Notes under the pieces: generated by a model
Seen by the model: the letters and a program-made list of their open reading frames with translations, nothing else
Database searches by the model: none
What the model was told of the DNA's origin: nothing
Assembly (NCBI GenBank): GCA_950054485.1
Contig: CATLPD010000002.1
Span: forward strand, 312,644-376,643
Source of the DNA: an uncultured Alphaproteobacteria bacterium
GTDB taxonomy: Bacteria; Pseudomonadota; Alphaproteobacteria; Micavibrionales; CSBR16-224
DNA: 64,000 bases
Reading direction: 5' to 3'
In this document: positions 1-8,556 of the stretch, one piece after another
How positions within the stretch are numbered: position 1 is the first letter of the stretch
Layout of the letters: each line of letters opens with the position of its first letter
Made by a program: the position numbers and the translations under genes

Positions 1-2
1 AC

Positions 3-2282
3 CGCCTTGAAGCCTTTTTACGTGCCCTACCCTTTGAATATTGCGGCTGGAATGCCAGCGGCGTACAGGCCTTGTCTCCCGGTTTTTGTTTATTATTTGA
101 TATCGACAAAATCAAGTCGATTGAAGACCTGCAAGAGGCCATATCGCCTGATGATGCTGCATCGCTCGAAGGGCTTTACGATAGACTGCTTGAATTCGGC
201 CAGCCGTTTGATTTGACGATTACAGTCCCGATGACTAAAAAAGTTATACGCCTGACAGGAAAGCGCGGATCGCTTGCTGCAGGTGAAGAACTGTTCAACG
301 TCATATGGGCATTCGATATCACGGATTACAGCAGCAAGATCACTGATGCGCTTTCATCCCTGGAAACAATCGAATTGCGTGAACAAGAATTCAGATTAAC
401 CCTGAATACGTTGCCGATTCCGGTATGGATCCGTAACAAAGATCTGGAAATCAGTTGGGTTAACAAGGCTTATGCCGAGGTAATCAATGAAACGCCGGCC
501 TCGATTATTGCGGATCAGACCGAGCTTCCCTTAACTACAGATGAAAACGACGGGCGCGGTTTAAAAGTTCTGGCACAACGTGCAATCGCCCAAGAACGCA
601 AACAATCGCAAACCGGATACCTTTTGATTAAGGGCAAACGTAAAAAAATTGATGTAAACGTCCTGCCCGCACCTGATGAAGGGACCGTTGGCTGCGCCAT
701 AGATATCAGTCGGGTGGAAGAGCTGGAAACAGAGATGCAGCACCTTCAAAGTTCGAACTATGAAGTTCTGGAGCAGTTAAGAACTGCGATCGCGATTTAC
801 GATGAAAATGCAAAACTTGATTTCTACAATGCGGCTTTTGAACAGCTATGGGCACTGGACGGACGCTGGCTGAATAAAAAACCCCGTATAACCGATATTT
901 TTGACAAGCTGCGTGAAAACAGAAAAATTCCTGAGCAGGCCAATTTTGTTAAATATAAACAGGAATGGATGGATAAGTTCACATCCCTGATTGAGCCTGA
1001 AGAAAGCATTATATACCTGCCAAACGAGACGATTTTGCGTATGGTTGTCGTTCCCCGCCCCCATGGCGGTCTTTTGATAACCTATGAGGATGTAACGAGC
1101 AGCATCGCGCTTGAAACATCTTATAATACGCTGGTGGCAGTTCAGAAAGAGACATTGGACAATCTTGCCGAAGGCTTGGCCGTTGTTGGCGGCGACGGCA
1201 TGATTAAGCTGTCAAACCCTGTTTTCTACACACTATGGGATCTTGAGCCGCCAAAAAATCATGTCGATGAAAAAGTAGATACATTTTTCGAGAAGACCAA
1301 GCCTCTGTTTAAAACGCAAAACTGGGATCAGCAGAAAAGCGAGCTGGTCAATATGTGTTTTAACCACAAACAGTCTTCAGGGCGGGTAACACTGAAAGAT
1401 GGCCGCATTTATTCATACCGCAGTATTGGCCTGCCGGATGGAAATGTTTTGGTGACCTTTACCGACATGACAGACACCATCAAGGTCGAACAAGCCCTGA
1501 TTGAAAAGAATGCTGCTTTGGAGGCCGCAGAAAAGCTGAAAATGGATTTCCTTGCGAATGTATCCTATCAGTTGCGCACCCCTTTGAATGCCATGATGGG
1601 CTTTACCGAAATTCTGCACGAGGAATATTTCGGCAAGCTGAACGAACGTCAAAAAAGTTATACTGAAAATATGATCCGTGCCGGCCACAGGCTGATTACT
1701 CTGGTCGATAATATTCTTGATCTTTCGACGATCGAGGCTGGATACCTGATCTTGGACTTGGAAAGTATAAAACTGACAACAACCATCGATAACGTCATTG
1801 ACCTGACGCAGGACTGGGCACGCCGTGAAGGTATTGAAATTGAAAACAAAACACCGAAGAATATCGGTAGTCTGATGGCCGATCAACGCCGTTTCAAACA
1901 GGTTATGCTGCATTTAATCCGTAATGCGATTGATTATACGCCATCGGGTGGACAAATTCTTGTTGGTGCAAAGAAATCCGGCGATGAAATTATGGTCTAT
2001 GTCCAAGATAAAGGTGTCGGAATACCCGCCGAAGACCTGGAAAGAATTTTCATACCGTTTGAAAAATCGGAAAATGCGGTTGAAAAGAAAAAGCAATCAA
2101 ACCACAACCGTCACAGCGGTGCGGGTTTGGGGTTATCGCTTGTAAAACATATCGTTGAATTACATGGCGGTCGTGTTGAAATAGACAGCGAGGAGAAGAA
2201 GGGCACAAAAGTTATGTGCTATTACCCGCTGTCGGCAAACCAAAACAGTAAAAAGAAATCATCAACGAAACGTAAAAAGTAA
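3..2282 (+). CDS. divL: DivL-like PAS-domain sensor kinase homologue, 5'-truncated by window
   Basis: The frame is open from the first bases, so the true start lies upstream; a TTG at 72 is only the first start-like codon inside the window. Several PAS-like segments cover roughly residues 1-480. A HisKA-like dimerisation helix pair follows, with the block NVSYQLRTPLNAMMGF, then an ATPase domain with an N box (RNAIDYTP), G1 (DKGVGIP) and G2 (GAGLGLSLV). The residue that is histidine in ordinary kinases (SHELRTP) is tyrosine here, codon 1566-1568. This is the hallmark of DivL, the Caulobacter cell-polarity regulator that works with CckA and DivK rather than as a normal histidine autokinase. The ATP-binding motifs look intact. 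The C terminus is a short Lys/Ser tail. The next gene, rne, converges on it only 11 bases away. An unrelated degenerate hybrid kinase is the alternative, but the Tyr plus PAS architecture makes DivL likely. Confidence 0.8.
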   Translation, partial: RLEAFLRALPFEYCGWNASGVQALSPGFCLLFDIDKIKSIEDLQEAISPDDAASLEGLYDRLLEFGQPFDLTITVPMTKKVIRLTGKRGSLAAGEELFNVIWAFDITDYSSKITDALSSLETIELREQEFRLTLNTLPIPVWIRNKDLEISWVNKAYAEVINETPASIIADQTELPLTTDENDGRGLKVLAQRAIAQERKQSQTGYLLIKGKRKKIDVNVLPAPDEGTVGCAIDISRVEELETEMQHLQSSNYEVLEQLRTAIAIYDENAKLDFYNAAFEQLWALDGRWLNKKPRITDIFDKLRENRKIPEQANFVKYKQEWMDKFTSLIEPEESIIYLPNETILRMVVVPRPHGGLLITYEDVTSSIALETSYNTLVAVQKETLDNLAEGLAVVGGDGMIKLSNPVFYTLWDLEPPKNHVDEKVDTFFEKTKPLFKTQNWDQQKSELVNMCFNHKQSSGRVTLKDGRIYSYRSIGLPDGNVLVTFTDMTDTIKVEQALIEKNAALEAAEKLKMDFLANVSYQLRTPLNAMMGFTEILHEEYFGKLNERQKSYTENMIRAGHRLITLVDNILDLSTIEAGYLILDLESIKLTTTIDNVIDLTQDWARREGIEIENKTPKNIGSLMADQRRFKQVMLHLIRNAIDYTPSGGQILVGAKKSGDEIMVYVQDKGVGIPAEDLERIFIPFEKSENAVEKKKQSNHNRHSGAGLGLSLVKHIVELHGGRVEIDSEEKKGTKVMCYYPLSANQNSKKKSSTKRKK

Positions 2283-2293
2283 GTGGCAAGGCC

Positions 2294-4639
2294 TCAGCGC
2301 TGCCACCATCCTTTTTTACCACCACCGGCCTTTTCATCGCCTTTATTGTCAGAACCCGTCGTATCCGGCTTTTTATCTTCCACAGGCTTATCAGTTTTGG
2401 TCTTCTTATCTTTGCTGTCCTTTATATCGACAACATCAGCTTTGTCAGACTTGTCCTTTAATTTCGCCTTAGGCTTGGCTTTTGAAGCTGACTTCTTAGC
2501 CGCAGGCTTTTTCTTTTCTGATCCGGCCTTTTTGTCAGCAGATGATTTTTTATCTTTAGAATCATCTTTTTTAGATTCTGTCTTGTCTGAAGACTTGCCA
2601 GCAGCCGTGTCAGATTTTTTATCGTCTTTCTTGTCGGCAGATTTATCGGCAGCCGTATCAGATTTTTTATCATCTTTTTCAGGTGCCGCTTTGGCTGTTT
2701 TTTGTCCGCGTGTCGATTTCTTGCCACGGGATGATTTCTTTTCAGCAGCTTTTGTATCCTGCTTTTGAGATTTATTATCGTTATCCGAATCTTTGTTTTC
2801 TTTGTTATCCGCAGTTTGATCCTGGTTTTGGTCCTGATTCTTGTTGCGGTTGTTACGACGTCTGCCACCACGACGGCTGCGACGACGGCGGCGTTTACCA
2901 CCATTATTATCACTGTCGTCATCATCTATATTCACTTCAGGCCCTTTAAATACTGGCTCTGACATATCAATCAAAGGTTTACCACCTTTACGATCTTCAG
3001 TGACCTCGACGTTATAATCAGGTTTAATCAGATCTTCGTCGGCCGACAGTTCGATTGTCATACCGTATTTTTCTTCAACTTCGGCCAGCATTTCGCGCTT
3101 GTTATTAAAGATATATAGGGCCACCGCAGGGTTAACCGAGATTTTCATTGCGTTTGCTCTACCGCGCAGACCTTCTTCTTCGATCGCACGTAAAGCAACG
3201 GCTGCTGATGTTTCAACGGTACGAACAACACCAATACCATGGCAGTGATCACATACTTCAAAGTTCGTCTCAACCAAGCTTGGGCGCATGCGCTGACGTG
3301 ACAATTCCAAAAGACCAAAGGCCGAGATACGGCCAAACTGAATACGGGCACGATCACGTTGCATAGCTTCTTTTAAATGACGCTCAACGATGCGGTTGTT
3401 TTTCGCCTCTTCCATATCGATAAAGTCGATCACAACCAAGCCGCCCAGATCGCGAAGGCGCAACTGACGTGCGACTTCTTCTGCAGCTTCAACGTTTGTT
3501 CTAAGGGCTGTTTCCTCGATATGGCGGCCTTTTGTCGCCTTACCCGAGTTCACATCAACTGAAATCAAAGCTTCGGTTGGGTTAATTACAATATATCCAC
3601 CGGACTTTAGGCGCACATTAATGCTGTAAATTTCGTCAATTTGCTTTTCAACCTTGTATTTGAAAAACATCGGAACGCCTTCGTCGCTCTTGTATTGTTT
3701 AACACGCTTGGCATGACTTGGCATCAGCATCTTCATAAAATCGCGTGCGCGCTTGTATCCTTCTTCGCCCTCAACAATAATTTCCGAGATCTCACGACGA
3801 TACAAGTCGCGGATGGCGCGCTTAATCAAATCGCCTTCTTCGTGCACCAGTTCTGGGGCAGTTGATTGCATTGTTAAATCGCGGATTTTATCCCACAGAC
3901 GCATTAGATATTCAAAGTCACGCTTGATTTCGGCCTTTGTACGCGAAATACCGGCGGTACGGATAATGACGGACATTCCATCTGGTACATTCAGGTCGGA
4001 CAAAGTTTTCTTTAATCTCTGGCGGTCTTTGGCGTTGTTTACCTTACGGCTGACGCCACCGGCGCGCGGTGAATTCGGCATCAATACGCAATAACGGCCC
4101 GGCAATGAGATATAAGTAGATACAGCCGCACCTTTGTTGCCGCGTTCTTCCTTGTTAACCTGAATCAGCATGATCTGGTTGCGTTTGATCACTTCCTGAA
4201 TTTTATAGCGGTGTTTGATATTATTACGTTTGAAGGTCGGTGTATCATCGACATCTTCTTCACCGCCTACAAATTCAACCTCTTTATCGTCAGCTGCTTT
4301 GGATTTTTTACCGTCTTCATCCTCGTCACCGTCAACCTCTTCAACATCGCCTGCGCCTTGTTCCGCAATCAGCGCCTCGCGATCGGCAATCGGAATACGG
4401 TAATAATCGGGGTGTATTTCAGGAAAAGGCAGGAAACCATGGCGATTACCGCCAAAATCAACGAAGGCAGCCTGCAGGGATGGCTCAACCCGCGTTACTT
4501 TCACCAAATAGATGTTTCCACGAAGTGTTTTGCGAACCTTGTTTTCAAAATCGAAGTCATCCAGACGGTTATCGTCCAGAACCATTGCAACGCGCGTTTC
4601 TTCTTCGTGAGTTGCATCAATAAGCATTTTTTTTGTCAT
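2294..4639 (-). CDS. rne: Ribonuclease E/G
   Basis: Endoribonuclease of mRNA decay and rRNA/tRNA processing, and scaffold of the degradosome. The start at 4639 (MTKKMLIDATHEEETRV) is preceded by AAGGA at good spacing and matches alphaproteobacterial RNase E; a frame-extending start at 4678 has no such support. The S1 RNA-binding region carries an acidic insertion (about residues 85-115), as is usual in this class. The catalytic core has SVDVNSGKATKG and VIDFIDMEE, which hold the metal-binding aspartates, and the Zn-link CDHC. The C-terminal third is disordered: an Arg-rich stretch (GKRRRRRSRRGGRRR), then Lys/Asp/Ser-rich text with a near-duplicated unit (KKDDKKSDTAADKSADK, KKDDKKSDTAAGKSSDK), ending GGGKKGWWQR. 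The terminal GWW motif is shared by alphaproteobacterial homologues. The protein is 781 aa. Confidence 0.95.
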   Translation of the reverse strand: MTKKMLIDATHEEETRVAMVLDDNRLDDFDFENKVRKTLRGNIYLVKVTRVEPSLQAAFVDFGGNRHGFLPFPEIHPDYYRIPIADREALIAEQGAGDVEEVDGDEDEDGKKSKAADDKEVEFVGGEEDVDDTPTFKRNNIKHRYKIQEVIKRNQIMLIQVNKEERGNKGAAVSTYISLPGRYCVLMPNSPRAGGVSRKVNNAKDRQRLKKTLSDLNVPDGMSVIIRTAGISRTKAEIKRDFEYLMRLWDKIRDLTMQSTAPELVHEEGDLIKRAIRDLYRREISEIIVEGEEGYKRARDFMKMLMPSHAKRVKQYKSDEGVPMFFKYKVEKQIDEIYSINVRLKSGGYIVINPTEALISVDVNSGKATKGRHIEETALRTNVEAAEEVARQLRLRDLGGLVVIDFIDMEEAKNNRIVERHLKEAMQRDRARIQFGRISAFGLLELSRQRMRPSLVETNFEVCDHCHGIGVVRTVETSAAVALRAIEEEGLRGRANAMKISVNPAVALYIFNNKREMLAEVEEKYGMTIELSADEDLIKPDYNVEVTEDRKGGKPLIDMSEPVFKGPEVNIDDDDSDNNGGKRRRRRSRRGGRRRNNRNKNQDQNQDQTADNKENKDSDNDNKSQKQDTKAAEKKSSRGKKSTRGQKTAKAAPEKDDKKSDTAADKSADKKDDKKSDTAAGKSSDKTESKKDDSKDKKSSADKKAGSEKKKPAAKKSASKAKPKAKLKDKSDKADVVDIKDSKDKKTKTDKPVEDKKPDTTGSDNKGDEKAGGGKKGWWQR

Positions 4640-4913
4640 TTTTATCGTCCTTATGTCAGCGGATAAACCTCGAGTCATAGTAAACCTGTCATAGGTTTTA
4701 CCCGAAATTTAGCCAGTAATTTAAGCGTATGGAGGGAAAATAGAAGAAACCTTAAAAGAACAAAGGAAAAGTCATCTTTGTAATATCTATCTACCCTTCT
4801 CCTTTTTAGTAAGGTTACGCCAACATTTGTTCAGTATACGTGCCTTTAAAAGATAAAAATCAAAAACGCTGAGCGCTTTCAGTACCTTTTCAGGCCACAG
4901 TAATCCTTTGGAT

Positions 4914-4942
4914 AAGATAAACATTTTATTTGATTCGTTCAA
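4914..4942 (-). promoter_or_regulatory. Candidate rne promoter
   Basis: Read on the minus strand: TTGAAC (4942-4937), 17-base spacer, TATCTT (4919-4914). The start of transcription would be near 4907. Each hexamer matches the sigma70 consensus at only four of six positions, so this is a weak call. Confidence 0.35.
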
Positions 4943-4949
4943 TCACGAA

Positions 4950-4978
4950 TTGCTTTACTTCGTGTAAAAAACTATAAT
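4950..4978 (+). promoter_or_regulatory. amiC promoter
   Basis: TTGCTT (4950-4955), 17-base spacer, perfect TATAAT (4973-4978). Transcription would begin near 4985, giving a leader of about 28 nt that includes a GGGG ribosome-binding stretch before the TTG start. Confidence 0.7.
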
Positions 4979-5012
4979 ATACAAGGCATCTTAAGCGTGA
5001 ACCGGGGTTTCA

Positions 5013-6248
5013 TTGTATCGTTATCTATCCATATTCTGCATCTGCATAGTTCTTTTATGTTCTTCGTCTGCAAGCGCCATGGCCCAGACGATCCAGAATA
5101 TACGTTTCGGACAACATGAAAACGGCACCAGGATCGTCCTGGATATGACCCCGAAAAACGAATATACCTACCAGCTATTACAATCTCCGCCACGCCTCGT
5201 TATTGATTTCTCTATGGGGTTTTCAAAGCCTGCTTATCAGGGCAGCGACCCGACAGGCCTGATCACCAATACCAGATACGGTACACTTGATAATATGGGA
5301 CGACGTATAGTTTTTGATCTGAAAAAAAATGTTCGAGTCGACAATCACTTTTATATAGCCCCGTCAAATACGCAGCAGAACTACAGACTTGTTTTTGATC
5401 TCAGCACCGCTATGGGGCAAGACATACCTGCCAGCCCCCCTGCGCCGAGCATGAACCTGTCGACATTAGATAGCGTGCAGGAGTTTCAAACCCTTCCTTA
5501 TTCCGGATATCCGATGCCGACGGCCAAACCATCATTTCTGATTCGCCGTCCCCAATATACCATTGTGATCGATGCCGGCCATGGCGGTGGCGATCCGGGA
5601 AGTATCGGAGGCGGCAATATTCGAGAAAAAGATATTGTTCTGAATATAGCAAAGAAATTAAAAGAACAATTGGAAAGAACAGGCCGATATAACGTTCATT
5701 TAACCCGTTCGTCCGATTATTACATTCAATTGCGTGAACGTTTTAAAAAGGCACGTGATCATAAGGCCGATCTTTTTATATCCCTACATGCTGATAAAAT
5801 ACATGTACCGACGGTACGTGGTGTCTCGGTTTATACATTGTCAGAGACGGCGTCCGATAAAGAAACAGCGCGCCTGGCCAAACAAGAAAACAATGCCGGC
5901 GTTGTTGCCGGTGTTGATCTGGGTGTAGAAGAAGAAGATGTCGCAAATATCCTGTTAGACCTTGTCAGGCGCGAGACTTTGAACGAATCGAAGCTTTTTG
6001 CAGAATTATTCGTCTCCGGCCTTAAGAATAATAACATTCGATACCTTAAGAATCCCCACCGCTATGCCGGATTTGCTGTGTTAAAAGCTCCGGATGTGCC
6101 GTCAGTATTGATTGAGACAGGCTTTCTGAGCAACACCCAAGACACGCAGTTGTTGCAAACTGCGGCCTACCAGAACAGACTAACGGAAACGATCCAATCA
6201 TCGATTGACGGCTTTTTTGACCGTCTGGAACGCTTAAATAGTGAATAA
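5013..6248 (+). CDS. amiC: N-acetylmuramoyl-L-alanine amidase
   Basis: Periplasmic zinc amidase that cleaves the stem peptide from peptidoglycan, typically during daughter-cell separation. The start is TTG at 5013: an in-frame stop lies 15 bases upstream, GGGG sits 5 bases before it, and the first ATG downstream falls inside the signal peptide. Residues 1-24 are a signal peptide (hydrophobic core, cleavage near ASAMAQ). An AMIN domain (about 25-125) targets the septum or cell wall. After a linker comes the Amidase_3 domain, with zinc ligands in DAGHGG, the Glu of REKD and the His of SLHAD, plus the catalytic Glu of LIETGF near the C terminus. It has its own strong promoter and is divergent from rne. 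The amiC symbol denotes the AMIN plus Amidase_3 architecture. Confidence 0.93.
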   Translation: MYRYLSIFCICIVLLCSSSASAMAQTIQNIRFGQHENGTRIVLDMTPKNEYTYQLLQSPPRLVIDFSMGFSKPAYQGSDPTGLITNTRYGTLDNMGRRIVFDLKKNVRVDNHFYIAPSNTQQNYRLVFDLSTAMGQDIPASPPAPSMNLSTLDSVQEFQTLPYSGYPMPTAKPSFLIRRPQYTIVIDAGHGGGDPGSIGGGNIREKDIVLNIAKKLKEQLERTGRYNVHLTRSSDYYIQLRERFKKARDHKADLFISLHADKIHVPTVRGVSVYTLSETASDKETARLAKQENNAGVVAGVDLGVEEEDVANILLDLVRRETLNESKLFAELFVSGLKNNNIRYLKNPHRYAGFAVLKAPDVPSVLIETGFLSNTQDTQLLQTAAYQNRLTETIQSSIDGFFDRLERLNSE

Positions 6249-6276
6249 GTTCCTGAAATAAAAAAAAATAAATCTG

Positions 6277-6304
6277 TTGATTATTGCAATGAATGCGCTA
6301 GAAT
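6277..6304 (+). promoter_or_regulatory. Promoter of small lipoprotein gene
   Basis: TTGATT (6277-6282), 16-base spacer, TAGAAT (6299-6304). The predicted leader is about 96 nt and contains a perfect 12-base palindrome, TATCCTAGGATA, at 6365-6376. Confidence 0.55.
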
Positions 6305-6406
6305 CTTATTCAGATTGTACAGTGTGTTATTTGCGAATTCACCTTCAAGAATAAGACTTCAATCTATCCTAGGATAAATGAACTAACTTGAAATAAGGAA
6401 GAAACA

Positions 6407-6613
6407 ATGAAAAAACTTACTCTTACACTTGCTGTTGTTGCGACACTTGGTATGGCTGCTTGTACAGGCCAAGCTAACAATGAATACGTTCCAGTTAACC
6501 TGGGCCGTACAGCTGGTCAGGATGGCGCTATGCAGCGTCAAGTTGTTCGTGTTGAACCTGTTCGTACAGAAACACGCGCAGACCGCACATACAACAACAC
6601 AATGACCAAGTAA
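6407..6613 (+). CDS. Small lipoprotein of unknown function
   Basis: The product is 68 aa. The start has a good ribosome-binding site (AAGGAAG, 6-7 bases upstream). Residues 1-19 are a lipoprotein signal with lipobox MAAC, so the mature protein starts at Cys19 and would be lipid-anchored. The mature part is short, polar and Arg/Thr/Asn-rich, with no domain I recognise. It has its own promoter and a strong terminator, so it is a monocistronic unit, as expected for an abundant small envelope lipoprotein. Codon usage favours common codons (GTT, CGT, CTT), which hints at high expression. Function unknown. Confidence 0.8.
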   Translation: MKKLTLTLAVVATLGMAACTGQANNEYVPVNLGRTAGQDGAMQRQVVRVEPVRTETRADRTYNNTMTK

Positions 6614-6632
6614 TTACTGGTTATTCAGTTTA

Positions 6633-6660
6633 AAAGCCGCCTTTCGGGGCGGCTTTTTTT
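6633..6660 (+). terminator. Intrinsic terminator after the small lipoprotein
   Basis: AAAGCCGCC (6633-6641) pairs with GGCGGCTTT (6648-6656) around a 6-base loop and is followed by a T run to 6660. Confidence 0.93.
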
Positions 6661-6687
6661 ATGCGTATATAATTAAAAAAAATAATT

Positions 6688-7827
6688 TTATCTATTGGTT
6701 CTATACTCATTTTTGAACTTAAGGCGCTGTTCTTGGGTCTGCTCTTCTTCCTCATTCAGTTCTTTTTGCTGCTGCGGTTGCTCTGATACAGCTGCGTTCA
6801 AATCTTCACTGATGTCTGCTGGAATTGTACCCACTTTTACCGGGTAAGATTTCTTTTCTATATAGGCCATTTCCACAAGGTCCCAGTCGATGTTCACGTC
6901 TTTGTCACCGATTGCACTATTCAAAAGCGCTTTTAGACCATCTGGAACAGTAACCATATCTTCAGGTAGCTCTTCTTTATCAAAGTGTCCCAAAAGCTCT
7001 ATATCTCCCAAGTCTTTCCCTGTCGGGTTAACTTCCAGATATAGATCATTGCCAACCATCGCCGCCTTAACCGGCTGATCAACGACTGTAACGGGCGTGC
7101 CTACGGGTACCATTTCAAAAACTTTTGTAATATTTTCCGGCAACATACGTATGCAGCCTGAACTAACGCGTCGACCAATACCATAGGGTTTATTCGTGCC
7201 ATGCATCAAATATTCGGGCCACCCCAGATATAACGCATGCGACCCCAGCGGATTTGAAGGTCCTGAAGGTACAACATCCGGCAGCGCCGGATTTTCTTCC
7301 TTCATACGTTTTGTAGGACGCCATGACGGCCCAGCGGCCTTGCGTACAACTGTGGTGCGCCCTACTGGGGTATCAAGGCCTTCACGCCCGATCCCAATTG
7401 GGAAAGTCACCGGAACCTTGTTACCGGGTTTAAAATAATACCAGCGCATTTCTGCTAGATTGATAATAATCCCATCTTGCGGGGCACGTGGCAAAAGATG
7501 CAAGCTTGGTAGAACAATTTCACTGCCCGGGATAGGGGCCCAAGCATCGATGCCTTGATTTGCAGCGCGTAATTCGACGAAACCAAGCTCGAAATGGCGG
7601 GCAATATCATGAAATGTATCTTCCTCGCCGACTGTATAGTTTTTCACTTCCCCGAAGACCGTTATATCTCCTGTATTGTATGGGGGTAAGTCAAACGGAT
7701 TACGATTTTGCTCAGCTTCTTTCTCTTCAGCTATTTTCTGAACATCATCCCCAAGCGACTGGGTATAGCCAGTATTGGGTATTGATAGAAAAAGCAGGGT
7801 CAAAAATAAAAGGGTGAAAAAGCGCAT
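6688..7827 (-). CDS. L,D-transpeptidase (YkuD) with LysM-like domain
   Basis: Periplasmic enzyme predicted to form 3-3 peptidoglycan cross-links or to attach proteins to the wall. The ATG at 7827 is chosen because AAAGAGAG precedes it and a signal peptide (about 22 residues, ending near GYTQ) follows directly; a GTG at 7854 would put charged residues in front. A LysM-like segment (YTVGEEDTFHDIARHF) covers about residues 65-110. The YkuD catalytic domain follows, with HGTNKPYGIGRRVSSGCIRM; the Cys of SSGCIR is the nucleophile. The SSGC form, rather than SHGC, occurs in the ErfK/YbiS subgroup. The C-terminal part is Gln/Glu-rich and looks disordered. It converges on the upstream lipoprotein gene. 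Confidence 0.9.
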   Translation of the reverse strand: MRFFTLLFLTLLFLSIPNTGYTQSLGDDVQKIAEEKEAEQNRNPFDLPPYNTGDITVFGEVKNYTVGEEDTFHDIARHFELGFVELRAANQGIDAWAPIPGSEIVLPSLHLLPRAPQDGIIINLAEMRWYYFKPGNKVPVTFPIGIGREGLDTPVGRTTVVRKAAGPSWRPTKRMKEENPALPDVVPSGPSNPLGSHALYLGWPEYLMHGTNKPYGIGRRVSSGCIRMLPENITKVFEMVPVGTPVTVVDQPVKAAMVGNDLYLEVNPTGKDLGDIELLGHFDKEELPEDMVTVPDGLKALLNSAIGDKDVNIDWDLVEMAYIEKKSYPVKVGTIPADISEDLNAAVSEQPQQQKELNEEEEQTQEQRLKFKNEYRTNR

Positions 7828-7892
7828 ATTATCTCTCTTTGTAAAGCTTTTCACGAATATAGTTCAATTGATAGGGAAATTAAAGGCCTGCT

Positions 7893-8486
7893 TTACGCCT
7901 GACCGGAAAAAGAACTAAGGTGTTCGGGGGAAATACCAATCTTCTGCATTGCAGCCTGCCATTTGCTTGATGAATTACTGTCAAAAAGAATGTCATCATC
8001 ATAATCAAGGGTTAGCCAGTAGTTTTTACGAATTTCCTCTTCTAGCTGCCCGGGACCCCAACCTGCATAGCCCAGAGCAAGCAGGCTTTTTGATGGCCCC
8101 TCACCCATGGCAATATTTTTAAGGATATCTATTGTTGCATTCAGGGCCAGATCCCCCGACAACTGCACAGAATGGTCAGCTTTAAAGTCAGTAGAATGTA
8201 GTACAAATCCACGTGCCGTTTCAACAGGGCCGCCAAAAAAGACTTTCGGCTTAAAGACGATGTCCGATTTAACCAATCCTAACTGCTGGTTCAAATCATC
8301 AAATTCAACCATTGGCATCGGCTGATTGATAATCAGACCCATGGCACCCTCGGAACAATGCGAACACACATAAATAAGGCTTTTATCAAAAAAACTACCA
8401 TCATTTATATTTGGCAGTGCAAGCAACATCTTCCCTTCTAAAGGGCTAGTTGCATTACGGATATCTTTGTCCAGATTTAATTTCAT
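7893..8486 (-). CDS. YqgE/AlgH family protein
   Basis: The product is 197 aa and matches the UPF0301/DUF179 family: GKMLLALPNINDGSFFDKSLIYVC, then GLIINQP near residue 55, FFGGPV, and GYAGWGPGQLE near residue 150. The family is widespread in Gram-negative bacteria, but its molecular role is poorly defined. No Shine-Dalgarno sequence precedes the ATG; instead TAAAAT sits at -12 to -7 (8498-8493), which predicts a leaderless transcript. I see no good -35 at standard spacing. It lies between the L,D-transpeptidase and mltG on the same strand but appears to be a separate unit. Confidence 0.92.
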   Translation of the reverse strand: MKLNLDKDIRNATSPLEGKMLLALPNINDGSFFDKSLIYVCSHCSEGAMGLIINQPMPMVEFDDLNQQLGLVKSDIVFKPKVFFGGPVETARGFVLHSTDFKADHSVQLSGDLALNATIDILKNIAMGEGPSKSLLALGYAGWGPGQLEEEIRKNYWLTLDYDDDILFDSNSSSKWQAAMQKIGISPEHLSSFSGQA

Positions 8487-8556
8487 TATTAAATTTTACC
8501 ACAAAAAACTTTTCAACCTATTAAGTGATATAAGTCGTTTTATACATGTTTCAAAG

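Larger units (their letters stand above)
4640..5012. other. Intergenic region between divergent rne and amiC
   Basis: This 373-base stretch has no convincing gene. It holds the amiC promoter at its right end and a weaker candidate rne promoter on the minus strand, which would give rne a leader of roughly 270 nt. A small hairpin, AAACCT-GTCAT-AGGTTT at 4682-4698, lies inside that leader. Long, structured leaders are known for rne in Escherichia coli, where they mediate autoregulation; whether that applies here is inference. Confidence 0.6.

Noticed and set aside
1413-1913. 166-aa open frame antisense to the kinase gene
   Set aside because: Opposite a well-supported coding region; no ribosome-binding site and no family resemblance.
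2380-2680. Repeats in the rne tail as a tandem-repeat element
   Set aside because: The similar KKDDKKSDTAA units occur in a disordered low-complexity region usual for RNase E, not as a separate element.
2283-2768. Plus-strand open frame opposite the rne tail
   Set aside because: It arises from the Lys/Asp/Ser-rich low-complexity tail of rne read backwards as Ser/Leu/Phe.
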